DNA from: Aquimarina sp. MAR_2010_214
GTDB lineage: Bacteria; Bacteroidota; Bacteroidia; Flavobacteriales; Flavobacteriaceae
Length of the DNA: 64,000 nt
Direction: 5' to 3'
Assembly (NCBI RefSeq): GCF_002846555.1
Contig: NZ_PJMS01000001.1
Coordinates: 2,666,001-2,730,000, forward strand
The notes under the pieces were generated by a model. The model did no database searches and was not told where the DNA came from. It was given only the letters and a program-made list of their open reading frames with translations. Every line of letters starts with the position of its first letter. Within the stretch, counting starts at the first letter, position 1. The position numbers were made by a program, and so were the translations under genes. This document shows, piece by piece, positions 19,303 through 27,775 of the stretch.

Positions 19303-19481
19303 TACAAGGTTAGAAACTAATTTGATGTAAACACCTAATCTTTAACTTGTGTAAACCATCTATCTTAACGAACATACACAAAAGCAAACTAAAATTCAAT
19401 TATAATTCTTAACCTTTTCAAAAAAAAATCTATTAAAAAGTAAGAAAGTCGCAAAAAAATTTGACTCTAACGTTACGTCAT
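19303..19481 (+). repeat. Degenerate cassette-junction element E7
   Basis: The right end CTAAC-GTTACGTCATA (19467-19482) keeps the GTT-N7-A form. The left end TACAAGGTTAG (from 19303) is only loosely like the expected TACAGGTAAC partner of unit 7. It probably marks the right limit of the clear array. No other gene seen in this gap. Confidence 0.4.
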
Positions 19482-19512
19482 ACCATAAGTTTGTATTATA
19501 AATAATTATTCA

Positions 19513-20283
19513 ATGCAGAAATATACAGCAAAAGGGTTATCTGATATAGCAGGTGTAAGCGTACGAACCTTGCATTATTATGATAAGATCGGATTACTAA
19601 AACCTGCAATACGTACAGAGGCCAGGTACAGATTGTATGGAGAAAATGAGTTATTGAAGCTTCAACAAATTTTATTTTTCAAAGAACTCGATTTTCCTTT
19701 AAAAGAAATTCTAGACATTTTAATCGACCCTGAATTTGATTTAATAAAAGCACTTGAGAGTCATGCACAGGCCCTTGTTTTGAAGCAGAAAAGAATTTCT
19801 GAAATGCTGAATACCATTGAAAAAACAATGTTAAACTTAAAAGGAAAAAAGATGATTACAGATGATGAATTATATGATGGTTTTACAAAGGAAGAAACGA
19901 ATAAAAATCGCAAAGAAACCATCGAAAAGTACGGTGTGGAAGCATTAGAAAAAAGTGAAGCGTATCTTAAGAAACTTACGAAAGAGCAACTTGAGGCTTT
20001 AAAAAATGAACAAAAAGAAATCTTCAAAGCATTATTTGAAATTTCTAACCAGGAACCTGAAAGTAAAACGGTGCAACTAGAAGTAGCTAGACACTATAAA
20101 AACACCAGAAAATTTTGGGGAACTGACGGTTCTTCAAATTCTCAATGGAGAGACTATAAAGGGCTTGGTGAGCTTTATATAACGGATGAACGATTCACAA
20201 AAATTGATGGAAAAGTGCAGCCGGATTTTGCTATATTTCTTTCAAAAGCAATGACTTATTTTGCAAATTCACAGCTGAAATAA
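19513..20283 (+). CDS. MerR family regulator with TipAS-like effector domain
   Basis: 256 residues. Residues 1-70 are a MerR winged helix (AGVSVRTLHYYDKIGLLKPA ... YRLYGENEL), followed by a coiled-coil dimer helix. The C-terminal ~120 residues (YGVEALEKSEAYLKKL ... MTYFANSQLK) resemble the TipAS antibiotic-recognition domain. It likely activates gene expression on drug binding. It has its own terminator, unlike the cassette genes. Confidence 0.85.
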   Translation: MQKYTAKGLSDIAGVSVRTLHYYDKIGLLKPAIRTEARYRLYGENELLKLQQILFFKELDFPLKEILDILIDPEFDLIKALESHAQALVLKQKRISEMLNTIEKTMLNLKGKKMITDDELYDGFTKEETNKNRKETIEKYGVEALEKSEAYLKKLTKEQLEALKNEQKEIFKALFEISNQEPESKTVQLEVARHYKNTRKFWGTDGSSNSQWRDYKGLGELYITDERFTKIDGKVQPDFAIFLSKAMTYFANSQLK

Positions 20284-20291
20284 TTAAACAT

Positions 20292-20334
20292 GGTGGAAGA
20301 ATACTCAATTGTAAAGTATCTTCCGCCTTTTTTT
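20292..20334 (+). terminator. Intrinsic terminator after MerR/TipAS gene
   Basis: A GGTGGAAGA-TACT arm pairs with AGTATCTTCCGCC across a 9-nt loop, followed by a run of seven or more T. Confidence 0.8.
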
Positions 20335-20389
20335 GACAAATTATAGAATACACATTTGTTCATTACTATCACAATAAAGATACTATATT

Positions 20390-20923
20390 ATGAAAAAAAT
20401 TATTTACTATGTTGCAAGCTCATTAGATGGTTTTATTGCAGGAAAAAATGATGATATCAGTAAATTTATTCTTCAAGGAAGAGGAGTTGAAAAATATCAA
20501 TCTGACCTTACCAAATTCGACACCGTAATTATGGGACGTAAAACTTATGAATTCGGTTATCAATATGGGCTTAAACCAGGACAGCCTGCTTACCCTAATA
20601 TGGAACATCATATCTTCTCTAATTCATTAAAGATAGACAATCTCTCAAAAGTTGTTAAAATCGAAAAAATAGATACCGATAGAGTAAACGAAATTCGACA
20701 AAATGCAAAGACTGATATTTATCTGTGTGGTGGCGGACAATTTGCAGGTTGGTTATTGGAAAATGGCTTAATTGATCAGTTAAAACTTAAGTTGAATCCT
20801 GTAGTATTAGGAAGTGGAACAAAATTGTTCGGAACTTCATCGACTAATGAAAGTTGGGTGCTTACTGACAAAGAATCCTTTTCTGATGGCCTCCAAATAT
20901 TAACTTATGACAAGAAAAGATAA
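20390..20923 (+). CDS. Dihydrofolate reductase-like (RibD C-terminal) family protein
   Basis: 177 residues. It shows the RibD-C pattern: IYYVASSLDGFIAGKNDD at the N-terminus, FDTVIMGRKTYEFG (~44-57), IYLCGGGQFAGWLLENGLID (~111-130) and LVLGSGTKLF-like LNPVVLGSGTKLFG. This is the NADPH-binding reductase fold, with substrate usually unknown in stand-alone members. It lies downstream of the MerR/TipAS gene but beyond its terminator. Confidence 0.85.
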   Translation: MKKIIYYVASSLDGFIAGKNDDISKFILQGRGVEKYQSDLTKFDTVIMGRKTYEFGYQYGLKPGQPAYPNMEHHIFSNSLKIDNLSKVVKIEKIDTDRVNEIRQNAKTDIYLCGGGQFAGWLLENGLIDQLKLKLNPVVLGSGTKLFGTSSTNESWVLTDKESFSDGLQILTYDKKR

Positions 20924-20930
20924 AAGTACT

Positions 20931-21156
20931 AGTCACAACAATGGATATAGTTACTTGGAGTTTTAATGCTAAGCCCAAAGTTTTGAGCTATTAAACCAAA
21001 TCCGTCAAATCCTTTAGATTACCCGACAGAGAAATGTGAAATACAAACATTTTGTTCGCTTTTATACGTTTTAAAAATTATAAATTAGTGTAGAAAAAGT
21101 TGATGACCTGGTAACAATATGATCTGCCATGACATATATTAAACAATAGCCACAAG
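20931..21156 (+). repeat. Decayed cassette-junction element
   Basis: The right half aligns by eye with E6: GGTAACAAT, then GACATATATTAAAC, then AATAGCCACAAG where an intact copy would read GTTAGCCACAA. The left half, from about CACAACAATGGATATA (20935), is poorly conserved. The gap 20924-21202 holds no other gene. Confidence 0.5.
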
Positions 21157-21202
21157 TTAATGAACAAACTAATTCAAATGAAAAATAGTAAATCAAAATG
21201 AT

Positions 21203-22192
21203 ATGGAAGTACTAAAAATTACTTTGTTCTTTATTTTTATTATAAAACCTATTTCTATTATAGCTCAAGAAAAAAACGAACATTTTTTGATAAAGACTGA
21301 ATATTTAGTTTCCTTACCTAACAAATACAAAAATGATGTAAATCAAAAATTCCCAGTACTTATTTTTTTACACGGATCAAGGGAAAATTCAAATTTATCA
21401 AAAGTGAAAAATGATTTTTTGCCTTTGAGATTCGCTAAAAATAGAAACTTACCTCTAATTCTTGTTTCCCCTGTAAATTCTTATAATAAATGGAGTGTTG
21501 ACCTCCTTAATAAGTTGTTAGATGATGTTATTGATAAATATAATGTAGATGAAAATAGAATCTACCTTAGTGGTCATAGCCTAGGAGCTTGGGGTGCTTG
21601 GGATTGGGCCCAGGAAAATCCTGAAAGATTTGCCGCAGTTGCACCTATTTCAGGTTGTTCCCGTGGAGATATAAAAGCCCCATGGAAATTAAGGCATCTT
21701 CCTATTTGGGTATTTCACGGAGAAAACGATGAAAATACAAATGTAAATTGTAACATTAATACAGTTAAACGGATAAACAAATACGATGGAAAAACAAAAA
21801 TTACGATATACCCTGATGTTGGTCATGATATTTGGGAATTACCATTTGCAAAAAACAATCTAATAGAGTGGTTATTATATCAAAGTAAAACTAAAAATAT
21901 TCCAAAACGTAGTCAGTTAGATCCAAATATTTATGAAAAATATACTGGCCGATATACATTTGTTGATAATATAAAAGACACGATACAAGTTATTTATATG
22001 AATAATAAATTACATTTAAAACTTCAAGACAAAAATCCAATTTCTTTATCTTCAGAATCAAAGACTAAATTTTATGTAGACCCAGAACCTTGGGCGGGCA
22101 TTGAATTTGTTATTGAAGATAATCTAGTGATTGGATTAAAACTACTTGAACACAAACTCAAGACCTATTCTAAATTAAATAGACACCATTAG
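21203..22192 (+). CDS. Exported alpha/beta hydrolase (PHB-depolymerase/esterase-like)
   Basis: 329 residues. Signal peptide ends near SIIAQ. The catalytic serine is in GHSLG (Ser126), an acid is likely in FHGENDENTN, and the histidine is in VGHDIWELP. The oxyanion region FLHGSRENSN precedes them. A C-terminal ~80-residue beta segment follows the hydrolase domain. Likely a periplasmic esterase/peptidase-like enzyme; substrate unknown. It follows a decayed cassette boundary and may be a former cassette gene. Confidence 0.75.
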   Translation: MEVLKITLFFIFIIKPISIIAQEKNEHFLIKTEYLVSLPNKYKNDVNQKFPVLIFLHGSRENSNLSKVKNDFLPLRFAKNRNLPLILVSPVNSYNKWSVDLLNKLLDDVIDKYNVDENRIYLSGHSLGAWGAWDWAQENPERFAAVAPISGCSRGDIKAPWKLRHLPIWVFHGENDENTNVNCNINTVKRINKYDGKTKITIYPDVGHDIWELPFAKNNLIEWLLYQSKTKNIPKRSQLDPNIYEKYTGRYTFVDNIKDTIQVIYMNNKLHLKLQDKNPISLSSESKTKFYVDPEPWAGIEFVIEDNLVIGLKLLEHKLKTYSKLNRHH

Positions 22193-22327
22193 TATAATCC
22201 AAATAAAGTCGTGAGTTTTAATGTGAAAATATTTCTTAAACAGCCACACAGCATGTATATTCATCATTACCCACAATAAGATTAAACAATGAAATTTTTA
22301 AACTACGAATAGTTGCTAAAACTATAG
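22193..22327 (+). other. Intergenic remnant with a truncated cassette-start-like sequence
   Basis: TTAAACAGCCACACAGC (22235-22251) resembles the right boundary seen near 21141 (TTAAAC ... AGCCACA). No gene seen. With the fragment that follows, it suggests another degraded unit. Confidence 0.3.
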
Positions 22328-22597
22328 TTATTTCTCTCACTACACTTTGTTTTCCTAAGGCATGATCTGGGAAAAGACAGTATTGCAATTTTTGTATCCG
22401 GAGGAGGTAGGTGTCAGATAGGAAATGAAAAATATATTGAACATTTAGACTTTTGCAATTATAGAGAATGGGAAAACAATACATTTGAGTTTGAATATGA
22501 AATTATAGGTGATACACTAACCACAATAGGAATTGAAAAAGTAGAGTCCCTCAATATAGATCGTTTTAATATAGAACAGTATATTCGTTTGAAATAG
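22328..22597 (+). pseudogene. Fragment of a hypothetical protein gene, no start codon
   Basis: A frame open from about 22328 to TAG at 22595-22597 encodes about 89 residues, including DSIAIFVSGGGRCQIGNEKY and NTFEFEYEIIGDTL. It has protein-like composition but no credible start codon. It reads as the 3' end of a gene whose 5' part is lost. Family unknown. Confidence 0.4.
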
Positions 22598-22648
22598 AAT
22601 AAGATTTTTGTAGAATGTTTTTCAACTTAAAATAGGTAGAGTAAAATA

Positions 22649-23206
22649 ATGAATAAAACTCAAATTTATCTAATACATGGATATACCGCCTCCAAAACCT
22701 CAAATTGGTTTCCATCATTTAAAAAAGAATTACAAAGCGCAAATGTAGAAGTCACTATTCTTGATATGCCTAATTCGAAAGCCCCTCAATTTTATGAATG
22801 GGCTAATTATATGGAAAAATCAATACCGAAGTATGATGAAAACACTATTTTTATTGGACATAGTTTAGGTTGTGTAACGTTATTAAATTATTTGAATACT
22901 AATCGATTAGGCGCTGTTAAAGGTCTTTTTTTGGTTTCGGGATTTGTAGAAGAAACACCTATTCCCGAATTATCTCAATTTGTGCAACCAAAATTGGATT
23001 ATGATTATATTAATAATCTAACACAAAATCGCATAGCCCTATCTGCAATAGATGACGACATTGTTCCTTATGATTATTCAAAAAGAATGGCTAAAAAGTT
23101 GAAAGCAACATTTATTTTATTAGATGAAGGCAAACATTTTATCGATAGAGATAACTTTATCGAATTTCCGCTTTTAGTTACTGAAGTCAAAAAGTTAATT
23201 GATTAA
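22649..23206 (+). CDS. RBBP9/YdeN-like alpha/beta hydrolase
   Basis: 185 residues, compact. It starts IYLIHGYTAS and contains the nucleophile elbow GHSLGC (Ser72), an Asp in SAIDDDIVPYDYS and a His in DEGKHFIDRDNF, with the size and order of the RBBP9/YdeN serine hydrolase family. Cytoplasmic; substrate unknown. It lies 14 bp upstream of a Crp-like regulator and is probably co-transcribed with it. Confidence 0.85.
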   Translation: MNKTQIYLIHGYTASKTSNWFPSFKKELQSANVEVTILDMPNSKAPQFYEWANYMEKSIPKYDENTIFIGHSLGCVTLLNYLNTNRLGAVKGLFLVSGFVEETPIPELSQFVQPKLDYDYINNLTQNRIALSAIDDDIVPYDYSKRMAKKLKATFILLDEGKHFIDRDNFIEFPLLVTEVKKLID

Positions 23207-23220
23207 GAAATATAATTAAA

Positions 23221-23754
23221 ATGTCTCAAAAGAAAACAATTAGCGATTCTTTGCATCAAACTATATCATTAGAAAAAGGCAGTTTTTTTCTTCAATATGG
23301 GAAACCTTGTATAAAAATTGGTATGTTGATGAATGGAGTCATGAGAGGGTTTGTTTATGATAATGACGGTAACGAAATTACCACTCATTTTTATCAAGAG
23401 AGAGATATGATTATTGGTAGTTTTATACCAAAAACCAATGTAGTGATGTCTGTTGAAGCTCTAGAAAAATGTGAAATCTCTGTAGCAGATTATTCAGAAG
23501 TCATGTCTTGGGTCAATAAAGACAAAAATATCACCGAAATAATAACAAACGAGTTTCAGAAACTTAATAAACAGTTACAATCAAGATTAGTGTCTCTGTT
23601 GAATTTGAACTCTGTAGAAAAGTATGAACTCTTTTTAAAAGAATATCCCAGTTTAATCAATCGAATTCCACATTATTACATAGCAAACTACTTAGGCATT
23701 ACACCAACGCAATTAAGTAGAGCACGAAAACAATTTATCGACAAATGTAAATGA
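23221..23754 (+). CDS. Crp/Fnr family transcriptional regulator
   Basis: 177 residues. Cyclic-nucleotide-binding-like beta-roll at ~15-110 (GMLMNGVMRGFVYDNDGNEI) and a C-terminal helix-turn-helix HYYIANYLGITPTQLSRARK (~153-172). Its neighbour is the RBBP9-like hydrolase 14 bp upstream. Ligand unknown. Confidence 0.85.
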   Translation: MSQKKTISDSLHQTISLEKGSFFLQYGKPCIKIGMLMNGVMRGFVYDNDGNEITTHFYQERDMIIGSFIPKTNVVMSVEALEKCEISVADYSEVMSWVNKDKNITEIITNEFQKLNKQLQSRLVSLLNLNSVEKYELFLKEYPSLINRIPHYYIANYLGITPTQLSRARKQFIDKCK

Positions 23755-23811
23755 GAAAAAAAATACGTATTCGTTCTTTTGTATCAAGAAATGATATAAA
23801 AAAGATACAAT

Positions 23812-24225
23812 ATGGAAAAGCATTTTGAACTAACAGACGAAGTATTTGAGAATCAATTTACACAGTGTACACTTAATCCAGAAATTTTTAGTCATGAAGC
23901 CCATTTACGACTGGCTTGGATTCATATTAGTAATCATGGAATTGAAAAAGCTGAAAAAAAGATCCAAACTCAGCTACAGAGTTTTGTCGAATTTGTAGGA
24001 GCAAAAGACAAATACAACAAAACACTAACTATTGTCGCGACCAAAGCAGTGAATCACTTCATGAATCAATCAAAATCTGATAGTTTTAAAGATTTTATAG
24101 TTGAGTTTCCGCAGTTAAAAACCAACTTCAAACAACTCATCGGTAGCCATTATAGTTTTGATATTTTTAATTCGGAAAAAGCAAAAACAGAATTTTTAGA
24201 GCCTGATGTACTTGCTTTTGATTAA
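23812..24225 (+). CDS. Conserved hypothetical cytoplasmic protein
   Basis: 137 residues, largely alpha-helical: FSHEAHLRLAWIHISNHGIE (~26-45), then an amphipathic helix and VATKAVNHFMNQS. No signal peptide. I recall no named domain. It is 57 bp after the Crp-like gene and may be under its control. Function unknown. Confidence 0.6.
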   Translation: MEKHFELTDEVFENQFTQCTLNPEIFSHEAHLRLAWIHISNHGIEKAEKKIQTQLQSFVEFVGAKDKYNKTLTIVATKAVNHFMNQSKSDSFKDFIVEFPQLKTNFKQLIGSHYSFDIFNSEKAKTEFLEPDVLAFD

Positions 24226-24279
24226 AAAGCAGTAAGATGAAATTAGGATCTATGTCGAACTGAAAAAATAACATCTTTT

Positions 24280-24348
24280 CAATGCAGATTAATTTACTTG
24301 ATTAAGTAACATTTTACCTAGTTAAGACATATACCCATAAATAGTTGA
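24280..24348 (+). repeat. Decayed right half of a cassette-junction element
   Basis: ATGCAGATTAATTT, then AGTAACATTTTACC, then AAGACATATACCCATAAATAGTTGAC follow the order of the E2/E5 right half (GCGCAGATAAAT, GGTAACATTTTGC, ACGACACATACTTATAACGTTG). The GTT edge has mutated. Confidence 0.5.
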
Positions 24349-24365
24349 CATAAGCACTTAATAAT

Positions 24366-24824
24366 ATGCAGAAATCATCTTCATCTCTTTATAGAATTCG
24401 AAAAACAAGTTGGGGTATTTGGGTACAAATTTCGGCCAGTGTTGAAAACAGTAATCAAGGAGATAAAATATCCAACAATCTGTTTTTTGAGTATAAAGCT
24501 AATACCACACATTTAACAGATGTCGAAATTGAACTTTTAAAAGAAGGTCTTACCTGGGTAAGTTCAATAATAGAAATGAAAATTAATACTCCAACCAAAA
24601 TAACTCTCAATAAAATAGAACTAAATCATTGCGACTATCAAGTTGAAGGAATGTTTTACGGAATTGCATTTTGGGCATCTGAACATTTTGGGTTTGATTT
24701 ACCCGAATATCAATTTAATTATGATAGAAAAAAGAATAAGTATATGTTTCCTGATTTAGATGATAAATTAAAAAAACTATTCACCACATTATATATGAGA
24801 TCAGAGCAATTCAGTTTCAAATAG
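24366..24824 (+). CDS. Hypothetical protein in decayed cassette region
   Basis: 152 residues, no signal peptide. It has a beta-strand-rich N-terminal half (SSLYRIRKTSWGIWVQISAS) and a helix near the C-terminus (DLDDKLKKLFTTLYM). Not recognised. The start is 18 nt downstream of a decayed junction remnant, the same spacing seen in intact cassettes, so it is probably a former cassette gene. Confidence 0.55.
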   Translation: MQKSSSSLYRIRKTSWGIWVQISASVENSNQGDKISNNLFFEYKANTTHLTDVEIELLKEGLTWVSSIIEMKINTPTKITLNKIELNHCDYQVEGMFYGIAFWASEHFGFDLPEYQFNYDRKKNKYMFPDLDDKLKKLFTTLYMRSEQFSFK

Positions 24825-25038
24825 AGGAGAGGTATTTTGTAGCAATGCTAAATTTTTATGAGTTTAATCAGAAAGAAATAAAGGATAAAGTGATCGGTTT
24901 ATGACCACTAAGAACATTTCTCATTCAGAATATATCACACAAGGTATATATCTTTTTGCTACTTTAGTGTAAGATCAAAGAATCTCTATACTAAAGAGTC
25001 ATCTTGTATTATATAAACTAACACCGACAAGCAAAAAT
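24825..25038 (+). other. Intergenic region with possible junction-element remnant
   Basis: GCAATGCTAAATTTTTATGAG (24842 onward, reading across E3-like interior GCGCTAGATTTTTATAAA) hints at a further degraded palindrome. No gene is seen. Confidence 0.25.
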
Positions 25039-25575
25039 ATGAACCCAATCTCAGCCCTATTAGAAGGAATAAACAATCAAAATTTATGGGATAAAGAGTT
25101 GAAACTGGATAGGAATGAATATTTAAAAGTAAAAGGAAGTATTGATACTAACGGATATCTGGTTGTCGATGGTAGTTTAAGAATTTTTGTGATAGACGAA
25201 TTTGAAGAACACACTATTCGGTTTGGTTACAAAAATAATTTTATCGCAGCTCTCGATTCATTTATAAACGAAAAACCATCTGATTTTTATATTCAAGCCC
25301 TGAAAAAAACGACTCTAAAGGTGATTAACAAAACTACCCTTATGAATTTTATATGGTCTTCTCCAGAAAATACCAAAATGTGGTATCAGATTTTTGAGAG
25401 CTTTGTTTTACAACAAATGGAAAGAGAAAGGGATATTTTAACCACCTCTCCCGTAGAAAGATATAACAGAGTTTTGAAACGTAGTCCTCAGTTATTTCAG
25501 GAAATACCAAACAAGTATATCGCATCCTACTTACGAATGACACCTGAAACACTTTCGAGAATCAAAAAATCTTAA
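25039..25575 (+). CDS. Crp/Fnr family transcriptional regulator
   Basis: 178 residues. Beta-roll sensor at ~15-115 (SLRIFVIDEFEEHTIRFGY) and a C-terminal helix-turn-helix ending NKYIASYLRMTPETLSRIKK (~158-177), very similar in layout to the gene at 8770. It sits 53 bp before a DinB-family gene, a likely target or partner. Confidence 0.85.
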   Translation: MNPISALLEGINNQNLWDKELKLDRNEYLKVKGSIDTNGYLVVDGSLRIFVIDEFEEHTIRFGYKNNFIAALDSFINEKPSDFYIQALKKTTLKVINKTTLMNFIWSSPENTKMWYQIFESFVLQQMERERDILTTSPVERYNRVLKRSPQLFQEIPNKYIASYLRMTPETLSRIKKS

Positions 25576-25628
25576 TTTCAATCAATGTTTTAAAACTTTA
25601 AATCATTGAGTTTTGTATAAAAAAACAA

Positions 25629-26177
25629 ATGAAGATAGTATCAAAAGATTTACTACAGGATTTGGTAGAGAGAACACGAAAAAATATAAATGAAGCAGAA
25701 AAATATAATCAGTTATCAGTAGAAAAACTCAATTGGAAAAATACATCAGAGAGTTGGAGTATTTTAGAGTGCCTGGAGCACCTAAATTTGTATGGAGACT
25801 TTTATCTTCCTGAGATTGAAAATAGAATGCTAACATCGAAAAGAAAAAATGCAGCTATTTTTAGATCAGGTCTTTTGGGGAATTACTTTGCAAAAATTCT
25901 GCTTCCCAAAGAAAAATTGAATAAAATGAAAACATTCGAAGATAAAAACCCGATTAACAGTGATCTGGATAAAAAATGTATTGACAGGTTTATAGCGCAA
26001 CAACACAAGACGTTAGAATTATTAGATATAGCAAGAAATAAAGATCTAAGTAAGATTAAAACATCGATCAGTATTTCGAAATGGATAAAATTAAAATTAG
26101 GAGATACGTTTAGAGTACTTATTTATCACAATCAAAGGCATATCGTACAATGTAATAAAATAGTGAACAGATCATGA
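25629..26177 (+). CDS. DinB-like domain protein
   Basis: 182 residues with the four-helix DinB/YfiT-like pattern: KLNWKNTSESWSILECLEHL (about 35-54), where the latter His is the usual first metal ligand. A C-terminal FRVLIYHNQRHIVQCNKI has paired His residues. Likely a metal-binding thiol-dependent enzyme; substrate unknown. Downstream of the Crp-like regulator. Confidence 0.8.
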   Translation: MKIVSKDLLQDLVERTRKNINEAEKYNQLSVEKLNWKNTSESWSILECLEHLNLYGDFYLPEIENRMLTSKRKNAAIFRSGLLGNYFAKILLPKEKLNKMKTFEDKNPINSDLDKKCIDRFIAQQHKTLELLDIARNKDLSKIKTSISISKWIKLKLGDTFRVLIYHNQRHIVQCNKIVNRS

Positions 26178-26322
26178 TTATAGCGAATAGGGGGGCAGTA
26201 CTTAATTTTGAAAGATTACCTGTTTTTAACCTCCTATCATCTTAACTTGATAAAAGAGCTATTTTTTATACTTTCGTTAACAATATATGTGTGTTTATTG
26301 TAATTTTAAAGAAACATAATAG

Positions 26323-26646
26323 ATGGGGACTTACACTAGAAAAACACCTTTAAAAATTGATTGCCCAATGGAGAGAACACTACATGTTATTTCTGGGAAA
26401 TGGAAACTAGCGCTATTATGTGAACTTAATAGAGGGAATTGTAGGCTTAAAGATTTAGAAAAATACAACCCCGAAGCTTCTAAAAGAGCTTTAACCAAAC
26501 AACTAGGAGAATTGGTAGAGGATGGGATCATTCAAAAAAAGGACTATGAAGTGTATCCCAAAAAAGTAGAATACTCTTTAACAGAAAAAGGAAAAGAGCT
26601 TATTTCTGTATTAGAAGTCCTTGATGAATTTGGCAAACGATTATAA
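26323..26646 (+). CDS. HxlR family winged-helix regulator
   Basis: 107 residues. CPMERTLHVISGKWKLALLC (about 11-30) and the wing region EYSLTEKGKELISVLE are diagnostic of HxlR. The conserved Cys near the N-terminus could sense oxidants or electrophiles. It lies 88 bp upstream of a DUF4405-type membrane protein on the same strand, which may be its target. Confidence 0.9.
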   Translation: MGTYTRKTPLKIDCPMERTLHVISGKWKLALLCELNRGNCRLKDLEKYNPEASKRALTKQLGELVEDGIIQKKDYEVYPKKVEYSLTEKGKELISVLEVLDEFGKRL

Positions 26647-26660
26647 AATTTTCTTAAAAA

Positions 26661-26685
26661 AATAGGGGCGAATTTACCCCTTATT
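26661..26685 (+). terminator. Hairpin after HxlR gene
   Basis: AATAGGGG and CCCCTTATT pair across an 8-nt loop 14 bp after the stop. The T tract is weak, so it may be only an attenuating hairpin. Confidence 0.4.
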
Positions 26686-26734
26686 GTAACCGAACCAAGC
26701 CCATAGTACATTTGTTCTAAATATAAATACGATT

Positions 26735-27775
26735 ATGAACAGAAGACTACTTGGCAATATTTTGATTGCACTACTTTTAATACTTTCAGGCTCGGGTGTA
26801 CTTATGTATTTTACACCTTTTGAAAAAAATGTGGCCTCTCTTCATACCTTTTTTGCTTTAGTATTTATCTTGGCAATGGTGTTTCATATAATCAATAATA
26901 AACTACCATTATCAAATTATATAAAAGGGAAAAGACAACCAAAACTAAAGAAACTTCAAAGTCCACTGGTTTTATTAATTGTTTTGATCGTTTCAACAGG
27001 TTTGTATTTTGATACACCTATACTTAACATAATTTACAATTGGGGAAATCAAATTAGAAACGAGCAAATTGGAAAAACTGAAGAAACGTTTGATTATCAA
27101 ATTATTGAATTAGATAAAACAATTGGAAATCATGAAATAAGTATAGAATTAAAAAAAGGAGAAGGATTTCAATACCCTTTATTTGCGGTTTGGGCAGAAG
27201 ATGCAAAGGGTAATTATATAGAGACTTTATACATTTCAAGAGTGATTTCTTCTAGTACATTCGATTATGGTAAAAAAGTTGGAGAAAACTGGGAATCATC
27301 GATTGTAAGACGACCCGAAGCGCTTCCATATTGGTCTCATAAAAGAGGAATCAAAGCTTCTGATGGACTTTATATACCTCTAAATGGAGCACCTGATCTG
27401 GATGCTGTTTCTGGAGCAACACCTACCAGTAATTTTGTCATGAAATCAAAAACCAATTTTGATACCAATAGCAATTATAGAATTTTGGTAGAAGTAAACC
27501 AATCTTATGATTGGAATGAATATTATACCAAAGATAAGTTTCCAGAGGATAAGATTTACTCAGGGTCGGGACAAGTAGGACAACCCTCACTGGTTTATTC
27601 TTCAGAAATTAAACCGACGGATTTTAATGACACAACATATAAGATTATGAAACTCATAGGACATGGTCATCATTCTGGCAAAAATGGAAAACTATATACA
27701 AATGTATCTACCATTACCACTGCCAAAACTATTGCAGATAGAATAATATTAACATTAACTAGTCGTGCATATTGA
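26735..27775 (+). CDS. Membrane protein: DUF4405-like TM region plus DUF2271-like periplasmic domain
   Basis: 346 residues. Three hydrophobic segments (about 5-25, 38-55, 72-92) with His residues in LHTFFALVFILAMVFHIINN suggest a cytochrome-b561-like DUF4405 helix set. The outer region (about 110-345) contains FAVWAEDAKGNYIETLYISR and DAVSGATPTS, resembling DUF2271-type periplasmic proteins. A membrane redox role is possible but inferred. Under possible control of the HxlR gene upstream. Confidence 0.65.
   Translation: MNRRLLGNILIALLLILSGSGVLMYFTPFEKNVASLHTFFALVFILAMVFHIINNKLPLSNYIKGKRQPKLKKLQSPLVLLIVLIVSTGLYFDTPILNIIYNWGNQIRNEQIGKTEETFDYQIIELDKTIGNHEISIELKKGEGFQYPLFAVWAEDAKGNYIETLYISRVISSSTFDYGKKVGENWESSIVRRPEALPYWSHKRGIKASDGLYIPLNGAPDLDAVSGATPTSNFVMKSKTNFDTNSNYRILVEVNQSYDWNEYYTKDKFPEDKIYSGSGQVGQPSLVYSSEIKPTDFNDTTYKIMKLIGHGHHSGKNGKLYTNVSTITTAKTIADRIILTLTSRAY

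Larger units (their letters stand above)
11877..19472 (+). mobile_element. Integron-like gene-cassette array (seven units)
   Basis: Seven units in one orientation begin at GTT-N7-A junctions: 11877, 12818, 15137, 15748, 16959, 17699 and 18330. The next junction is at 19472. Units 1-6 end in a heptamer complementary to their own first heptamer followed by AAC, then a 138-201 bp imperfect palindrome leading to the next GTT. Heptamer pairs are ACCACAC/GTGTGGT, AGCAAAC/GTTTGCT, AGCAAAC/ATTTGCT (6 of 7), AGCCGTA/TACGGCT, AGCCTAT/ATAGGCT and GTATGGA/GGCATAC (5 of 7). The matching across a gene rather than across a palindrome is what circular, integron-type cassettes would show. No tyrosine recombinase is in the window. 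Confidence 0.7.

Noticed and set aside
11877..19481. Calling the junctions canonical integron attC sites
   Set aside because: The boxes GTTAGCA, GTTACCA, GTTGTAT and similar do not fit GTTRRRY, and no integron integrase is visible, so I describe them only as integron-like.
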